DNA of 64,000 nucleotides from Rubrobacter indicoceani (GCF_003568865.1 NZ_CP031115.1:2542001-2606000); one strand, 5' to 3'. Positions 44,215 through 54,403 are shown, counted from the stretch's first letter. Notes: generated by a model not told the origin, from the letters alone. Translations and numbers: made by a program.

Positions 44215-44381
44215 GTATAACCTCCGTAAGCTCTCTGCTCGAAATTATCAGTACTACTCCTCATCGAAATCCGCTTCGATAAAATTCCGGGCATATCTCT
44301 ATCAGCATTGATGAAGAAGTCTCGCAAACAAAGCAACCCCTACGCAACATCGGAGCTTGCGCTGGTCGCTTCTTCGAAAAG

Positions 44382-46229
44382 ATGACGCTCAGTACATCGT
44401 GTGTACAATGGGAGCTTCACAACAGTGCTTGTTCATACGATAAGCGAAAATCCTGGTTCGCTTTTGCGGGAGAGTTGTTGAGATACAGACGCCGAGGGGG
44501 AAAAGTAGGCAAGTGGGAGAAGAAGCGCAGCCGCTCCCTACGGAAATCAACCAAGCGCGATGACGTCGGCGTTCTTGCAGCAACCGCACAGAGGGCTAGG
44601 GCATCACGTATAGCAATAGTCGTTATGATAGCGGCGGCGGCCCTGTCCCTGCTTGTAGCCTTCGACTCCGGTATAGACTCGGGAAAGATACACCGGGGTG
44701 TTTCGGTCGGGGAGACACCCCTCGGCGGCAAGACTCCAGAGGAGGCCGGGGAGGTACTGAGGAAGAGATCCGACACGCTCACCGGAGTTCGGCTCACAGG
44801 AGAGGACACCGACATTACCCTGACATCTCGCCAGTTGGGGTTGTACTTCGACATCGAAAAAACGGTGAAAGACGCCTATGCTGTCGGACGCGAGGGCAAC
44901 TTCTTCGAGCGGTTGTCCGGCAGGTTCGGAGGCGAGGTTAGACCGGAGATAAGCTACGAACCGGAGACTGTCAGGGCTTCGGTAGCGGATCTGGCAGACA
45001 GGAAGAACGCTGCTCCGCAACCCGCCAGCGTCAGCGTCCGAAACGGTGAGGTAGCCGTCGGGAAGGCGAGTGTCGGATACATCGTTGATCAGAAAGCTAC
45101 GATCGAGAACGTCGAGGACGCCATTGTCGGACTGACCGGACAGGCTACGGTGGTCGGAAACGAAATCGAACCAAAGATCCACGACCAGGCCGCCGAAGAA
45201 GCCGCAAGCACCACTCGCGAGGCTATGTCCTCTACGGTTACGCTCACGGCAGGCGACAGAGAGTGGCGACTATCCGGTGAAGCTCTTGGCGATAATCTCA
45301 CCTTCGAGCCGGGGGAGGAGAAGATAGACGTCGGCCTGGATCGAGACGATCTACGCCGAAGCCTGTCCGAGCCATTCGGAGCGCTGACGGTCCGGCCCGT
45401 CGAAGCGGACTACAGAGTGAACGGCACCGAGGTGTCAGTGATTCCCGGCAAGATTGGCCAAAGGGTCGAGGAGGAGAAGCTCTTCGACGCGATGTCCGCC
45501 GGGATCTTCGAGGGGGATCGCTCGTACGAAATCCCGGTCGTCGAAGCCCGCCCGGAACTGACGACGACCGAGGCCCGCGAGATGAAGCCTACGACGCTGC
45601 TCGGCGAGTACTCCACGAACTACATGACCTACGATGACTCGCCGGGTCGGGTGAACAACCTCGAAATCGCCTCTGGAGCCATCAACGACACGATGCTCGC
45701 TCCGGGCGAGGTATTTTCCTTCAACGCGCTTGCAGAACCGCTCGACTATTACGAGACAAAGGTTATTCAACGAGGTCGAGTGGACACTGCAGAGGGTGGC
45801 GGGCTTTGCCAAGTTTCCTCCACGCTCTACATGGCCGTCAACCTCGCCGGTCTCGAACCGATTGAACGGCAGCCGCACTACGCCGAACTGCCCTACATTC
45901 GGCCCGGCTTCGACGCTACGATCTGGTTCGGAGCGATAGACTTCAAGTTCCGCAACAACAACGACTCTTACGTGCTGGTAAAGGAAGGCGTAGATCGCAG
46001 CACGGGCGAGGTTTATTCCCAGATCTGGGGCAAACCCAATGGTCGGGAAGTCGAGATGTCATCCCAGAAGGTCCGCGAGTGGAACGATGCCGAAGGAAAC
46101 CCGGCCACGAAGTGGGTTACCTATAAGACCGTTACAGAGAACGGCCAGGTCATTCAGGACGGCGTGTTCCACACGGACACCTACAAGTATTTGAAACCCG
46201 AAGCTTCGTCTGACCGTCCGGCGAACTAA
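44382..46229 (+). CDS. VanW-family protein with peptidoglycan-binding-like and G5 domains
   Basis: Up to 615 residues; a TTG at 44475/44478 after GGGAGAG is a better start than 44382. One membrane helix (RIAIVVMIAAAALSLLVAF) anchors it; outside are repeats of a PG_binding_4-like domain (GVSVGETPLGGKTPEEAGEV), the VanW domain at about 430-560 (YSTNYMTYDDSPGRVNNLEI, GEVFSFNALAE, EGGGLCQVSSTLYMAVNLAG) and a C-terminal G5-like segment. VanW proteins occur with vancomycin-resistance loci but their role is unknown. Likely cell-wall associated. Confidence 0.87.
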   Translation: MTLSTSCVQWELHNSACSYDKRKSWFAFAGELLRYRRRGGKVGKWEKKRSRSLRKSTKRDDVGVLAATAQRARASRIAIVVMIAAAALSLLVAFDSGIDSGKIHRGVSVGETPLGGKTPEEAGEVLRKRSDTLTGVRLTGEDTDITLTSRQLGLYFDIEKTVKDAYAVGREGNFFERLSGRFGGEVRPEISYEPETVRASVADLADRKNAAPQPASVSVRNGEVAVGKASVGYIVDQKATIENVEDAIVGLTGQATVVGNEIEPKIHDQAAEEAASTTREAMSSTVTLTAGDREWRLSGEALGDNLTFEPGEEKIDVGLDRDDLRRSLSEPFGALTVRPVEADYRVNGTEVSVIPGKIGQRVEEEKLFDAMSAGIFEGDRSYEIPVVEARPELTTTEAREMKPTTLLGEYSTNYMTYDDSPGRVNNLEIASGAINDTMLAPGEVFSFNALAEPLDYYETKVIQRGRVDTAEGGGLCQVSSTLYMAVNLAGLEPIERQPHYAELPYIRPGFDATIWFGAIDFKFRNNNDSYVLVKEGVDRSTGEVYSQIWGKPNGREVEMSSQKVREWNDAEGNPATKWVTYKTVTENGQVIQDGVFHTDTYKYLKPEASSDRPAN

Positions 46230-46325
46230 ACGGCCTGTAAACCTCGGTTTTTCCAGCTCCCGCCCCTTTTAAGATCTACACATGAGCCGTTATTCATTAA
46301 ACGTCTGTTAAAATGCTCGGACCGC

Positions 46326-48260
46326 ATGAAGACTTTCGTAATCAGATCCGACCAGCAGCAACGCACTGGATTCATTTTAGATCGGTATGACTGGCTGTAT
46401 CTGCTGCTTTTGCTGATTCCGATCTCTCTTTACGAACTCTCTCTAAAGGCGGTTCGTATAAATACGCTTCCCGAATCTGTCGGTCTGCTCGGAACGGTTG
46501 CTCTGATGCGGTCGGATGTACTCTTCGATCTCGGCTTTGGCTTGTTCTGGATCGGTCTCTTCGCTGCGACCGATGGTCTGGCCAGGAAGTGGCTTGTCGT
46601 CCCGGTGTTTCACGCAGCCTCACTCTTGCTCGTGCTGGTATCCACCGGGGCGCACGGCTTCTACCAGACCACCGGGTCTTCTCTGGACTTCGGAACCGTC
46701 AACTTTTTTCTCACCTCCCCCGAAGAGGTCTGGCCAGTCGTCGAGAGCGAACTCAGTCTCGGAGCGGCACTCCCCGGTCTGGTCGCTCTGCTCTACATCC
46801 TCTTCGGGCCTGCACTTGTAGTGCGTGCGCTCCGAAAAAGAACTGTAAGGGGAGCGGAACCAGTCAGCGCTCCATCCCCGCGTCGGCGTCTATCTTCTCC
46901 GCTCTACCTTGCGGGCATCTGCCTGGTGACTTACGCCCTCATCTCTTTCTCTTCACTGCCGGGTGGCGTATCGAGCGGCGTGGCTGACGAGTCGTTTGCC
47001 AGGGACACCTTCGTGAACGTGGCGATGTCAGAGATCGAAGCTGCCGGAGATAAGCCGAAAGTAGACGCCGAGGCGATACGGGCCGGTCTCCCGACCGATA
47101 CCGAGCTTGTCGAAACCGATGGCACGCAGAGAAAGAACGTGGTCATGATCGTTCTTGAGTCAACGAGGGCGCAGTCGGTAACACCTTACAACCCGGACCT
47201 CGATACGACCCCGTACCTGGACGATCTATCCAAGCAGAGCCTCTTCGCTGAGGAGGCTTACGCGGTCGTACCACACACGACGAACGCGCTCACGGCATCT
47301 ATCTGTGGCATCGTTCCTCCTGACAGGAAAGACACGGAGTCGCTCGGTGACGAAATACCGGGCAGGTGCCTGCCGGAGTTGCTCAGCGAGCAGGGCTACA
47401 ACTCCGCGTTCATACAATCCCCCACCGAGAACTTCGAGCGTCGCCCGCAGGTCGCGTCCAACATGGGTTTTCAGGACTTTCTTTCCGAGGAGGATCTCGA
47501 CACGGAAGGGTTCCAGCGAGCCAACTACTTCGGCTACGAGGACGACGTGCTGCTCGAACCGAGCCGCCGGTGGCTCGAAGAGAACGCGGACGATGGGCCG
47601 TTTATGGTCACGTACAACACGATCACACCGCACCATCAGTATCTCGCACCCGATACCTACGGTCGTGAGGAGTTTTCTGAAGACGAGATCGTGGACGACT
47701 ACCAGAACTCCGTTCGCTACATGGATTTTTTCGTGAAGAACTTGATCTCTCAGTACAAGGAGATGGATCTTTACGACAATACGATCTTCGTTATACAGGG
47801 AGATCACGGCGAGGGCTTCGGCGAGCACGGCAGATATCAGCACGACAACGTACTCTGGAACGAAGGAATACAGATCCCGCTCATAGTCCTCGACCCGTTG
47901 CGCGAAGCAAGGAACGTACAGCCACCCGCGAGCGAACTCGACATCCTCCCCACCGTCGCGGATCTCCTCGGCTACCGGATAGAGGGTGGCGAGTACCCCG
48001 GAAGCTCCCTGACAGAGCTCCCCGAGGACCGCACGCTCAGGTTTAGTTGCTGGTACGAGAACAAGTGCGTCGCCAGCCTTAGAAGAGATCTCAAATACAT
48101 CTACAACTACGGTACACAGTCTGACGAGGTCTATGACCTTTCCAGAGACCCCGAAGAGAAAAACAACATCATTGACAGCCTGCCCGCCGAAGAGATCAAC
48201 GCCCGTCGGGAAGACCTGCTCAGATGGGACGCCGAGACAAGCGCCGCCTACGACGAGTGA
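46326..48260 (+). CDS. LTA synthase-like/sulfatase-fold phosphoglycerol or phosphoethanolamine transferase
   Basis: 644 residues. Five or so membrane helices in the first 230 residues, then an extracytoplasmic alkaline-phosphatase-type domain. Motifs: NVVMIVLESTRAQSVTPYN with metal Glu, nucleophile Thr in VVPHTTNALTASICG, and GDHGEGFGEHGRYQHDN for metal binding; NEGIQIPLIV follows. It resembles LtaS and related envelope transferases. No strong ribosome binding site is seen before the ATG. It is next to the VanW gene on the same strand, suggesting joint modification of the surface. Confidence 0.85.
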   Translation: MKTFVIRSDQQQRTGFILDRYDWLYLLLLLIPISLYELSLKAVRINTLPESVGLLGTVALMRSDVLFDLGFGLFWIGLFAATDGLARKWLVVPVFHAASLLLVLVSTGAHGFYQTTGSSLDFGTVNFFLTSPEEVWPVVESELSLGAALPGLVALLYILFGPALVVRALRKRTVRGAEPVSAPSPRRRLSSPLYLAGICLVTYALISFSSLPGGVSSGVADESFARDTFVNVAMSEIEAAGDKPKVDAEAIRAGLPTDTELVETDGTQRKNVVMIVLESTRAQSVTPYNPDLDTTPYLDDLSKQSLFAEEAYAVVPHTTNALTASICGIVPPDRKDTESLGDEIPGRCLPELLSEQGYNSAFIQSPTENFERRPQVASNMGFQDFLSEEDLDTEGFQRANYFGYEDDVLLEPSRRWLEENADDGPFMVTYNTITPHHQYLAPDTYGREEFSEDEIVDDYQNSVRYMDFFVKNLISQYKEMDLYDNTIFVIQGDHGEGFGEHGRYQHDNVLWNEGIQIPLIVLDPLREARNVQPPASELDILPTVADLLGYRIEGGEYPGSSLTELPEDRTLRFSCWYENKCVASLRRDLKYIYNYGTQSDEVYDLSRDPEEKNNIIDSLPAEEINARREDLLRWDAETSAAYDE

Positions 48261-48561
48261 AACATCTTCACAGCTAGCTTCATGCTCTCCGGTCATCCTT
48301 CTCAGACATCGGCGGTGAGTTTGAAGGCGACCGTAGGCAACTTTATGAAGTACGCGAGATACCCGGTGTCTGTTGCTTGCTCGCTCGTCTGGTGATACGG
48401 GTCGCCGACCAAAGCGCCCCCAGAGAGGCCGAGAATCTTGGAGTGCGTAGAACACGGTGGGATCGCGGATCCGGCAGCCAACCACCTTGGGCTTGCCGAC
48501 GAACAGCCCCGACTGAACCACTTTGGACTTGAGCAACGGCGGTCGAATGTCTGCTGCCCGT
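48261..48561. other. Intergenic region with residual coding appearance
   Basis: 301 bases between convergent genes. On the minus strand two overlapping frames encode protein-like pieces (VVQSGLFVGKPKVVGCR; HQTSEQATDTGYLAYF) that do not join into one gene, so a decayed gene is likely. No named family recognised. Confidence 0.4.
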
Positions 48562-49170
48562 TTATCGTCCCAGCCTCCCGATGCCCGGCGCGAACCTGCC
48601 GACTCGCGAGGCGTACTGGCGGTAACGGTCTCCATGAGTCCTCAAAAGGTACGGTTCCTCCACAAATCTCACCTGCAACTCGACCGCGGCTACCAGAACC
48701 GCGAAGCCCGCGAGGGCGAGCATGTTCGGCACCAGGAGTATCAGACCGAGGGAAGCGACGAACATTGCGGAAAATATGGGGTTGCGGACGATCGCAAAGG
48801 GACCGCCGGTCACAAGGTTCGTCCTCTCGGCTTCATCCACACCAATGCGCCACGAAGTGCCCATCGACGCCTGGGATAGCAGCGTCGCCGCCAGCCCGAC
48901 GCCGAAAAGGGCGAAGCCGAGGACGCGCCAGAGACGGCCTTCCAGAGACACGATGGGGAGGATCACTTCCGCGAGCTGGAGCGCGGGTGCAACGAAGAGA
49001 AGCGCGAGGAACATCGCGAACAGAACGCCCGCGATCCATTCGAGTGAGCCAGGCCGGCCGCTAATGCCCTTGAAGCCCGACGATCCGGTTCGCCTAAGGT
49101 GAATGATCGCTCTAAGTCCGAAGGCTAGTACTGCATAGATGACGAATAGCACAAGAGCGAGCGCGGCCAT
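48562..49170 (-). CDS. Isoprenylcysteine carboxyl methyltransferase-family (ICMT/PEMT-like) membrane protein
   Basis: 202 residues, about five membrane helices. The conserved C-terminal half has SWRIGVDEAERTNLVTGGPF, AIVRNPIFSAMFVASLGL and VRFVEEPYLLRTHGDRYRQY with the RxP and E-E motifs that bind S-adenosylmethionine. The start has GGAG upstream. It lies downstream of the cadA gene on the same strand; such proteins recur beside metal ATPase genes in bacteria. The methyl acceptor is unknown. Confidence 0.85.
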   Translation of the reverse strand: MAALALVLFVIYAVLAFGLRAIIHLRRTGSSGFKGISGRPGSLEWIAGVLFAMFLALLFVAPALQLAEVILPIVSLEGRLWRVLGFALFGVGLAATLLSQASMGTSWRIGVDEAERTNLVTGGPFAIVRNPIFSAMFVASLGLILLVPNMLALAGFAVLVAAVELQVRFVEEPYLLRTHGDRYRQYASRVGRFAPGIGRLGR

Positions 49171-49379
49171 CTATTCGACTCCAGGGGAGGTTACTGCGAT
49201 CCGGCACGAGCAGACAGGTACCGGGGGTGTTCGGCACAATCCGAGTGCTCGGCCCCGATCAAGTCCCACCCCGCGGTCAGCGGTTTCCTGCTGGAGTGGG
49301 GAACCCCACCCGCAACCAGCCGCCCGGACTCGACCCCGGAGAGTCGCCAGACAAGGCCACCCTTTCGCCACAGCCTCGC

Positions 49380-51578
49380 TTATTGTTTCGCCACAGGATT
49401 CTTGTGTCGACCGAACAGCCTCAGACCGTTCGCGGTAACTGCGATAGAAGTACCCATATCCGCTAGAACTGCAAGCCACAGCGCGACTAGTCCGAAAGGG
49501 GCGAGAAGGACTAAAACTCCCTTTATAGCAAGCGACACGATGACGTTCTGGCGAATGATCTTCTCTGCCGAGCGCGAGAGCGCGACGGATCCGGCAAGCT
49601 TTGAGAGATCATCCTTCATCAGTGCCACGTCCGCCGTCTCCAACGCCACGTCCGAACCCGCAGCTCCCATTGCGAAACCGACCGTCGCCGTCGCAAGCGC
49701 GGGCGCGTCGTTGACGCCGTCCCCGACCATCCCGACCTCGCCGTACCTCCTGACAAGATCCCTGACGGCCTCGACTTTCTGCTCCGGGAGCAGCCCGGCT
49801 CTGTACGAGATGCCCAGTTCCGTCGCCACGCGCCTCGCGGGGGCTTCGGCATCGCCGGTGAACATGACGATCTCCTCGATGCCGGAGTTTTTCAAGGACT
49901 GAATGGCGGCGGGCGCGTCGTCTCTGATCTTGTCCGCAAGCCCGAAGACCGCGATCGCCCGCGTCTCATCTCCGAGTATCACGGGGGTCCCTCCGGCTTC
50001 CTCCACCTGACCCAGAGCATCCGAAGCCCCCGCAAGCGACACATCGCGTTCCTCAAAGAATCTTGGGCTTCCGATGAGAAACTTCCCACCGTCTATACGC
50101 CCCTCTGCGCCCCGTCCGGCGACAGAATTAAACCCAGACACCTGCGGAAGCTCCAGACTATCGGCCGCGCTGAGGATGGCGTACGCGAGGGGGTGCTCCG
50201 AGCGGCGTTCGAGAGCGGCGGCTATCTTCATCGCTTCGTCTTCGCTCCTGGTAAGCACTGCAATGCTCGAAACGACGGGCCTTCCCTCCGTCAGCGTCCC
50301 GGTCTTGTCGAGGGCGAGAGCCTTTAGCCTCCCGGCGCCTTCGAGGGCGGCCCCGCCTTTGATGAGTATCCCGAGCCTCGACGCAGCGCCGATCCCCGAT
50401 ACCACCGTTACCGGGGTCGAGATGACCAGAGCGCACGGGCAGGCGATGATGAGCAGCGCAAGCGCACGGTAGAACCACTCCCCGAAGTCCCCTCCAAGAA
50501 GCGGCGGAACGACCGCCAGGATCCCCGCCACCCCGACCACTATCGGTGTGTAGACCCGCGAGAACCTGTCTACGAGTACCTCGACCGGGGCTTTCGTAGC
50601 CTGCGCCTCTTCGACCATACGGGTGATCCTCTGCAGCGTCGAGTCCGCAGCGGCCTTCGTCACCCGGACCAGCAGCCCGCCTGCGCCGTTCAGACTACCG
50701 GAGTAGACCTCCTCGCCGACAGACTTCTCCACCGGGACGCTCTCGCCCGTTACAGGCGACTCGTCCACCGTCGTCCGACCCTCTATCACCTGACCGTCCA
50801 AGGCGACGCGCTCGCCGGGCTTCATCACCATTACGTCACCGACCACGACCCGCTCGACCGATATCCGCTCTTCGATGTCACCGCTCTTGATCACCACTTC
50901 GTCGGGAGCGAGCCGGGCGAGTGCCTGCACCGCTCCTCTGGTGCGATCCACCGCGTAGACCTGCAGGGCGTTTCCGACGGCGAACAGCACGACCACCGAA
51001 GCAGACTCAGCCCACTCTCCTATCGCGACACCACCGATAACGGCGAGGCTCATCAGGACGTTCATGTCCAGATGCAGCGAACGAATACCGACCAGGGCAG
51101 ACCGGAAGATAGGCAGTCCGCCCGCCAAGATGGCCGACATGTATACCCCGACCCGTAAAACGTCCGGTGCACCGGTAACCCCCAGCGTCAGACCGAGTAC
51201 GAACAGCGCGGCGGACGCAACGACAGAGAGGGTTCGCGATGTCTTCCAGAACGATCCCTGCTCCGCCTGACCGCTTCGCTCGACGGTGTAGCCCGCAGCT
51301 TCTACAGCTTTTTCTATCCGCTCCGCACCAACTTCAAAGCCGTGTTCGGCGTCGAGCCGACCGACGGCGAAGTTGACCGTAGCTCTCCGCACTCCGGGTA
51401 TCCGGGCGACGCTCTTCTCGACGGTAGCGGCGCAACTGGCGCAGTCCATCCCTCCTACTCGCAGGACGGTTCTGTCGAGGTCACTGGGGTCGCCGTTCCC
51501 GGAGGGATCATCCACGACAGGCTCCGCTGCGCCGATCTCCTGACCGAGTACCGGAAGCATTTTCCTTTTCCCGCTCAC
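49380..51578 (-). CDS. cadA: Cd2+/Zn2+-exporting P1B-type ATPase CadA
   Basis: 732 residues. An N-terminal HMA domain has GMDCASC at about residue 44; the membrane metal site is CPC in LLIIACPCALVISTPV; phosphorylation site DKTGTLTEGRP; P-domain GDGVNDAPALATA; and SEHPLA histidine. The HMA plus CPC and the final helix with conserved Asp (LADMGTSIAVTANGL) fit Zn/Cd/Pb pumps rather than copper ones. The start overlaps the cadC stop by GTGA, so the two genes are coupled. Confidence 0.95.
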   Translation of the reverse strand: MSGKRKMLPVLGQEIGAAEPVVDDPSGNGDPSDLDRTVLRVGGMDCASCAATVEKSVARIPGVRRATVNFAVGRLDAEHGFEVGAERIEKAVEAAGYTVERSGQAEQGSFWKTSRTLSVVASAALFVLGLTLGVTGAPDVLRVGVYMSAILAGGLPIFRSALVGIRSLHLDMNVLMSLAVIGGVAIGEWAESASVVVLFAVGNALQVYAVDRTRGAVQALARLAPDEVVIKSGDIEERISVERVVVGDVMVMKPGERVALDGQVIEGRTTVDESPVTGESVPVEKSVGEEVYSGSLNGAGGLLVRVTKAAADSTLQRITRMVEEAQATKAPVEVLVDRFSRVYTPIVVGVAGILAVVPPLLGGDFGEWFYRALALLIIACPCALVISTPVTVVSGIGAASRLGILIKGGAALEGAGRLKALALDKTGTLTEGRPVVSSIAVLTRSEDEAMKIAAALERRSEHPLAYAILSAADSLELPQVSGFNSVAGRGAEGRIDGGKFLIGSPRFFEERDVSLAGASDALGQVEEAGGTPVILGDETRAIAVFGLADKIRDDAPAAIQSLKNSGIEEIVMFTGDAEAPARRVATELGISYRAGLLPEQKVEAVRDLVRRYGEVGMVGDGVNDAPALATATVGFAMGAAGSDVALETADVALMKDDLSKLAGSVALSRSAEKIIRQNVIVSLAIKGVLVLLAPFGLVALWLAVLADMGTSIAVTANGLRLFGRHKNPVAKQ

Positions 51579-51940
51579 CGCAGCACGCTCTCTTCGGCGA
51601 AGTCACCGACGACCGCCGCAATGAGCCGCCGTCCTTCCCCGGTGAGTGAATACATGACCATCTTGCCATCCCGTCGCGAGGAAGCTATTCCGGCGGATCG
51701 CAGAGAACGCATATGGTGCGAGACCAGATTCTGAGGACGCGAAGAGATCCAGGCTAGATCGCACACGCACAACTCCTCCGCTCGCGTCAGTGCCACAGCG
51801 AGCGTTAGCCTTGTTGGATCTGAGAGCGCCCGCGCCCTCTCAGCCGCCGCCTCTGCGACCCGCAACTCTGGTAGACAGGACCGGATACCCTCCGCCACCG
51901 GAGCGTCTATGCACAGGAGATCACAGCGATCTTCACTCAT
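51575..51940 (-). CDS. cadC: CadC-type ArsR-family repressor
   Basis: 121 residues from ATG 51940 with AAGGA upstream; a longer frame to 52171 lacks family sequence. The N-terminal DRCDLLCIDAP with two Cys and the alpha-3 EELCVCDLAW supply the four cysteines of the Cd/Pb/Zn site seen in CadC. The HTH reads SRPQNLVSHHMRSLRSAGI, and the wing has SRRDGKMVMYSL. It should repress its own operon with cadA until metal binds. Confidence 0.93.
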   Translation of the reverse strand: MSEDRCDLLCIDAPVAEGIRSCLPELRVAEAAAERARALSDPTRLTLAVALTRAEELCVCDLAWISSRPQNLVSHHMRSLRSAGIASSRRDGKMVMYSLTGEGRRLIAAVVGDFAEESVLR

Positions 51941-52300
51941 GATTACATCCTTATGTTCGTTGGTATGTTGTTTTGAATAGTAGCATCCGGAAGTCTCGGG
52001 TACAAGCCGGGTGATCTTCGGAACTGGTGTTCTAAATCCAATTGCGACCGACGCTGCACATGGCGTTTGTCTAGATGCGTGGATTTTGGGGAACGTCCGG
52101 GGAACTATCTCTTCTGCCAAGAGATGGTAACCAGAAACGGTATGTAGCATGGGTCTATTTCCATAACCCATTACGCAGCGTCAGCTGAAGGGGTTGCGCC
52201 CGGCGTGGAAAGCGGGCGAGCATTAGAGGTCGCTAATGTCTCACAACAACGCATTTACGTAATAGCATTCTTCAGTAACGAATTCTGCGGGTTGCAATGT
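51941..52300. other. Intergenic region upstream of cadC
   Basis: 360 bases, AT-rich near cadC (TATGTTGTTTTGAATAG around 51963-51985), where the cad promoter should lie. I see no clear CadC box and no gene. Confidence 0.4.
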
Positions 52301-53002
52301 TCATGTAGAACCGAGAATCGGCTCCACACACTTCTTAATGTCTTTGCCGGGCTGTTTACGATCCTGCTTACCTTGTAGGTCTCCATAGCGAAGGGTGGAT
52401 ACGGACGGAGCATGTCCCACAGGATATCGGTGTCATCGAAGTCCGAGTCGATCCAGGCGGTGTAACTCTCCCCGTGGAGGATGACGGGCATCCTGTTGTG
52501 AATCCTCTTCATCAGGGCGTTTGCTTCCGTCGTGAGGCTCGTGCAGGTCAGCTTTCCTTCCTCTTCTTCGTTGCCCGGCCAGCTCTCGCAGAGCCCAGGA
52601 AAGCTAAGGGAGTCTCGTCGCCGAGGCCGATATAGTGGGGTCTCTTTCCATCCGGGGTCTTCATCATTCGTAGAAGCCGTCGGCGGGAATCAGGCACCGA
52701 TGTTTTCTAAAGGCACTTCTGAGCGAGGGCTTCTCGTGAGCGGTTTCGCTCCGGGTGCTGATCAGCTTCTCGCCCATACCTGTGTTCTTTCCCCACGAAG
52801 GCACGAGACCCCACTCGAAGAGCGCAATCTCCCTCACCGTTCTCCTCATTTCCTCTGAACCCTCGATGTTCTCGACGACCGAAGCCACCAAGCTTCCAGA
52901 AACGATGTTGTATCTCGGTACTAGATCCTCCGGATACCTTTCCACTCCGAAGATCACTGCGAGATCCTCTACGCCGGTTGTGAGGGTGAACCTTCGGCAC
53001 AC
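52301..53002 (-). pseudogene. SRAP (YedK/HMCES) protein gene with multiple frameshifts
   Basis: A GTG at 53002 opens MCRRFTLTT, retaining the catalytic Cys2 of SRAP proteins (canonical MCGRF). The frame continues through YNIVSGS, FEWGLVPSW and RCLIPADGFYE, then a missing G before MKTPDGKRPHYIGL creates TGA. A second shift occurs before GLCESWPGNEEEEGKL, and a third near the end before KDIKKCVEPILGST. Protein function was DNA-abasic-site crosslink repair. At least three independent lesions show it is dead. Confidence 0.85.
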
Positions 53003-53246
53003 ATCAGCCTCCCCTGTCTGGCTCTCCAAAATGCCCTACCGGACAACCCTTGTATGACAACTGTACGAGTGGGTATCTCTCCGACACCGATAGATTTATC
53101 CTTCTTCGAACCAAAGGACATCGACCCGGCTCACCAGGCCGACTGAAAAAGAGTCCCGTTGTGCGTTTCTCTAGTGTCATCTACTTTGAATTGGGCTTCT
53201 TGATCTCGCTTGGCTAACCGAGGTCATTGGCAGACAGGACTGCACT

Positions 53247-54149
53247 TTACGTCTCCAGGGATTCAGCGGCGATTCTGGCTCCGGCCATGGATTCCAAATT
53301 GCGGATGATCCTGCCGACCGTCCCTTGGATCTTCACTAGTGCCAACCTGACTACTTCCTTGTCTTCCGTCCAGTGTGCGACGTAGGCGAACGAGTATCCC
53401 GAGGTGTCCAGACCAAAGTAAGAAAGCACGGCGTAGGCGGCACCTTCAGCTTCGGCTTCGATCAGCGGTCGCTCGACTCCGGTTCGGATCGCATCCCGGT
53501 GCATCACGTGATGGACGTACTCGTGTAGGAGGCTCTTTGTCTTCTGGTCGCCCGAGAGAGTCTCCTTCAGGAGTATGAGCTTCTTCACAGGAGAGTAGAG
53601 AGCGTTCGCGGTCGGGTAGCGGGCGTTTATCTCGTCGTCGCTCTCGCGCACTTCGAGACCCTCATCACGGCACATCTTCTTCAACGCCACTATTAGATGC
53701 GCCGCTGTCGAAGACGAGCCTGAAAGTGTCTCTGGATGCGGCTTTTCAGGAAGAGGTTCGGCTCCGGGTAGCGCGATAGTCTGAGAAATATCGAATACCC
53801 TGACGACCTTGAAGGCGCAGATCGCGCGAATCTTCTCCCCGGTTTCTTCGTCTTCTACGGTTCTGAAGACCGGAGCGAGGATGTCTATACCCCTCTCATC
53901 TCGCTTAACCTGACGACCGAGACCCCGCCAATTCCCGTATCCGGCGACCCTGGTTGCCGAAGGTTTCTGTAGGAGTATCAGCATGCAGTTGTTTGCCGAG
54001 TAGACGTGGAACCGTGCGGCGAACGCGAGATACCGCTTGAAGCTCTCGCTATCGAGTATCTTCTCGACACCTTCATCGAGCATCTGCATGGCGACGCCTA
54101 TCCTGTGCTCACGCAACCCGGTCCCGGCACGTCCGTCCTCATTCCTCAT
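53247..54149 (-). CDS. ArdC-like anti-restriction/zinc metallopeptidase-domain protein
   Basis: 300 residues from ATG 54149 with AAGGAGG upstream. The N-terminal ArdC-type domain has AFAARFHVYSANNCMLILLQ, RVAGYGNWRGLGRQVKRDER and GIDILAPVF; the C-terminal part has the metallopeptidase motif LLHEYVHHVMH and EAEAEGAAYAVLSYFGLD. ArdC homologues protect incoming conjugative DNA from restriction and bind ssDNA. It sits in the conjugation module, coupled (ATGA) to the zinc-ribbon gene. Confidence 0.85.
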   Translation of the reverse strand: MRNEDGRAGTGLREHRIGVAMQMLDEGVEKILDSESFKRYLAFAARFHVYSANNCMLILLQKPSATRVAGYGNWRGLGRQVKRDERGIDILAPVFRTVEDEETGEKIRAICAFKVVRVFDISQTIALPGAEPLPEKPHPETLSGSSSTAAHLIVALKKMCRDEGLEVRESDDEINARYPTANALYSPVKKLILLKETLSGDQKTKSLLHEYVHHVMHRDAIRTGVERPLIEAEAEGAAYAVLSYFGLDTSGYSFAYVAHWTEDKEVVRLALVKIQGTVGRIIRNLESMAGARIAAESLET

Positions 54150-54403
54150 GATTCCTCCTTCGCGTTTTCGGTTAGCGAGCGACGTACACCGCTCTTCTTC
54201 GGAACGGCGGGTATGCACGGTGGCCAGATTCCCCGGTAGCCCTTCGGTTTCGGGTAGAGGTACGCACTGAAAAGCTTGGTTCCGTGACACGCCGGGCAGA
54301 TGGAGAGCCTCACCTCATTCGGTGTTCCAACGTGGATCCAACCCTCAAAACATCTGACGCATTCCCGCTCTTTGTAGAGTCCGGAGTCGTAGTCTTCGGA
54401 CAT
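54146..54403 (-). CDS. Small zinc-ribbon protein
   Basis: 85 residues. Two CxxC pairs (ECVRCFEG and ICPACHGTK) form a likely zinc knuckle between residues 15 and 39. The rest is basic and proline-rich. AAGGG lies before the ATG. The stop overlaps the ardC-like start, so it is cotranscribed. No named family. Confidence 0.7.
   Translation of the reverse strand: MSEDYDSGLYKERECVRCFEGWIHVGTPNEVRLSICPACHGTKLFSAYLYPKPKGYRGIWPPCIPAVPKKSGVRRSLTENAKEES

Noticed and set aside
47226-48635. Long minus-strand frame opposite the LTA-synthase-like gene
   Set aside because: Antisense shadow with no domain; the plus strand has all catalytic motifs.
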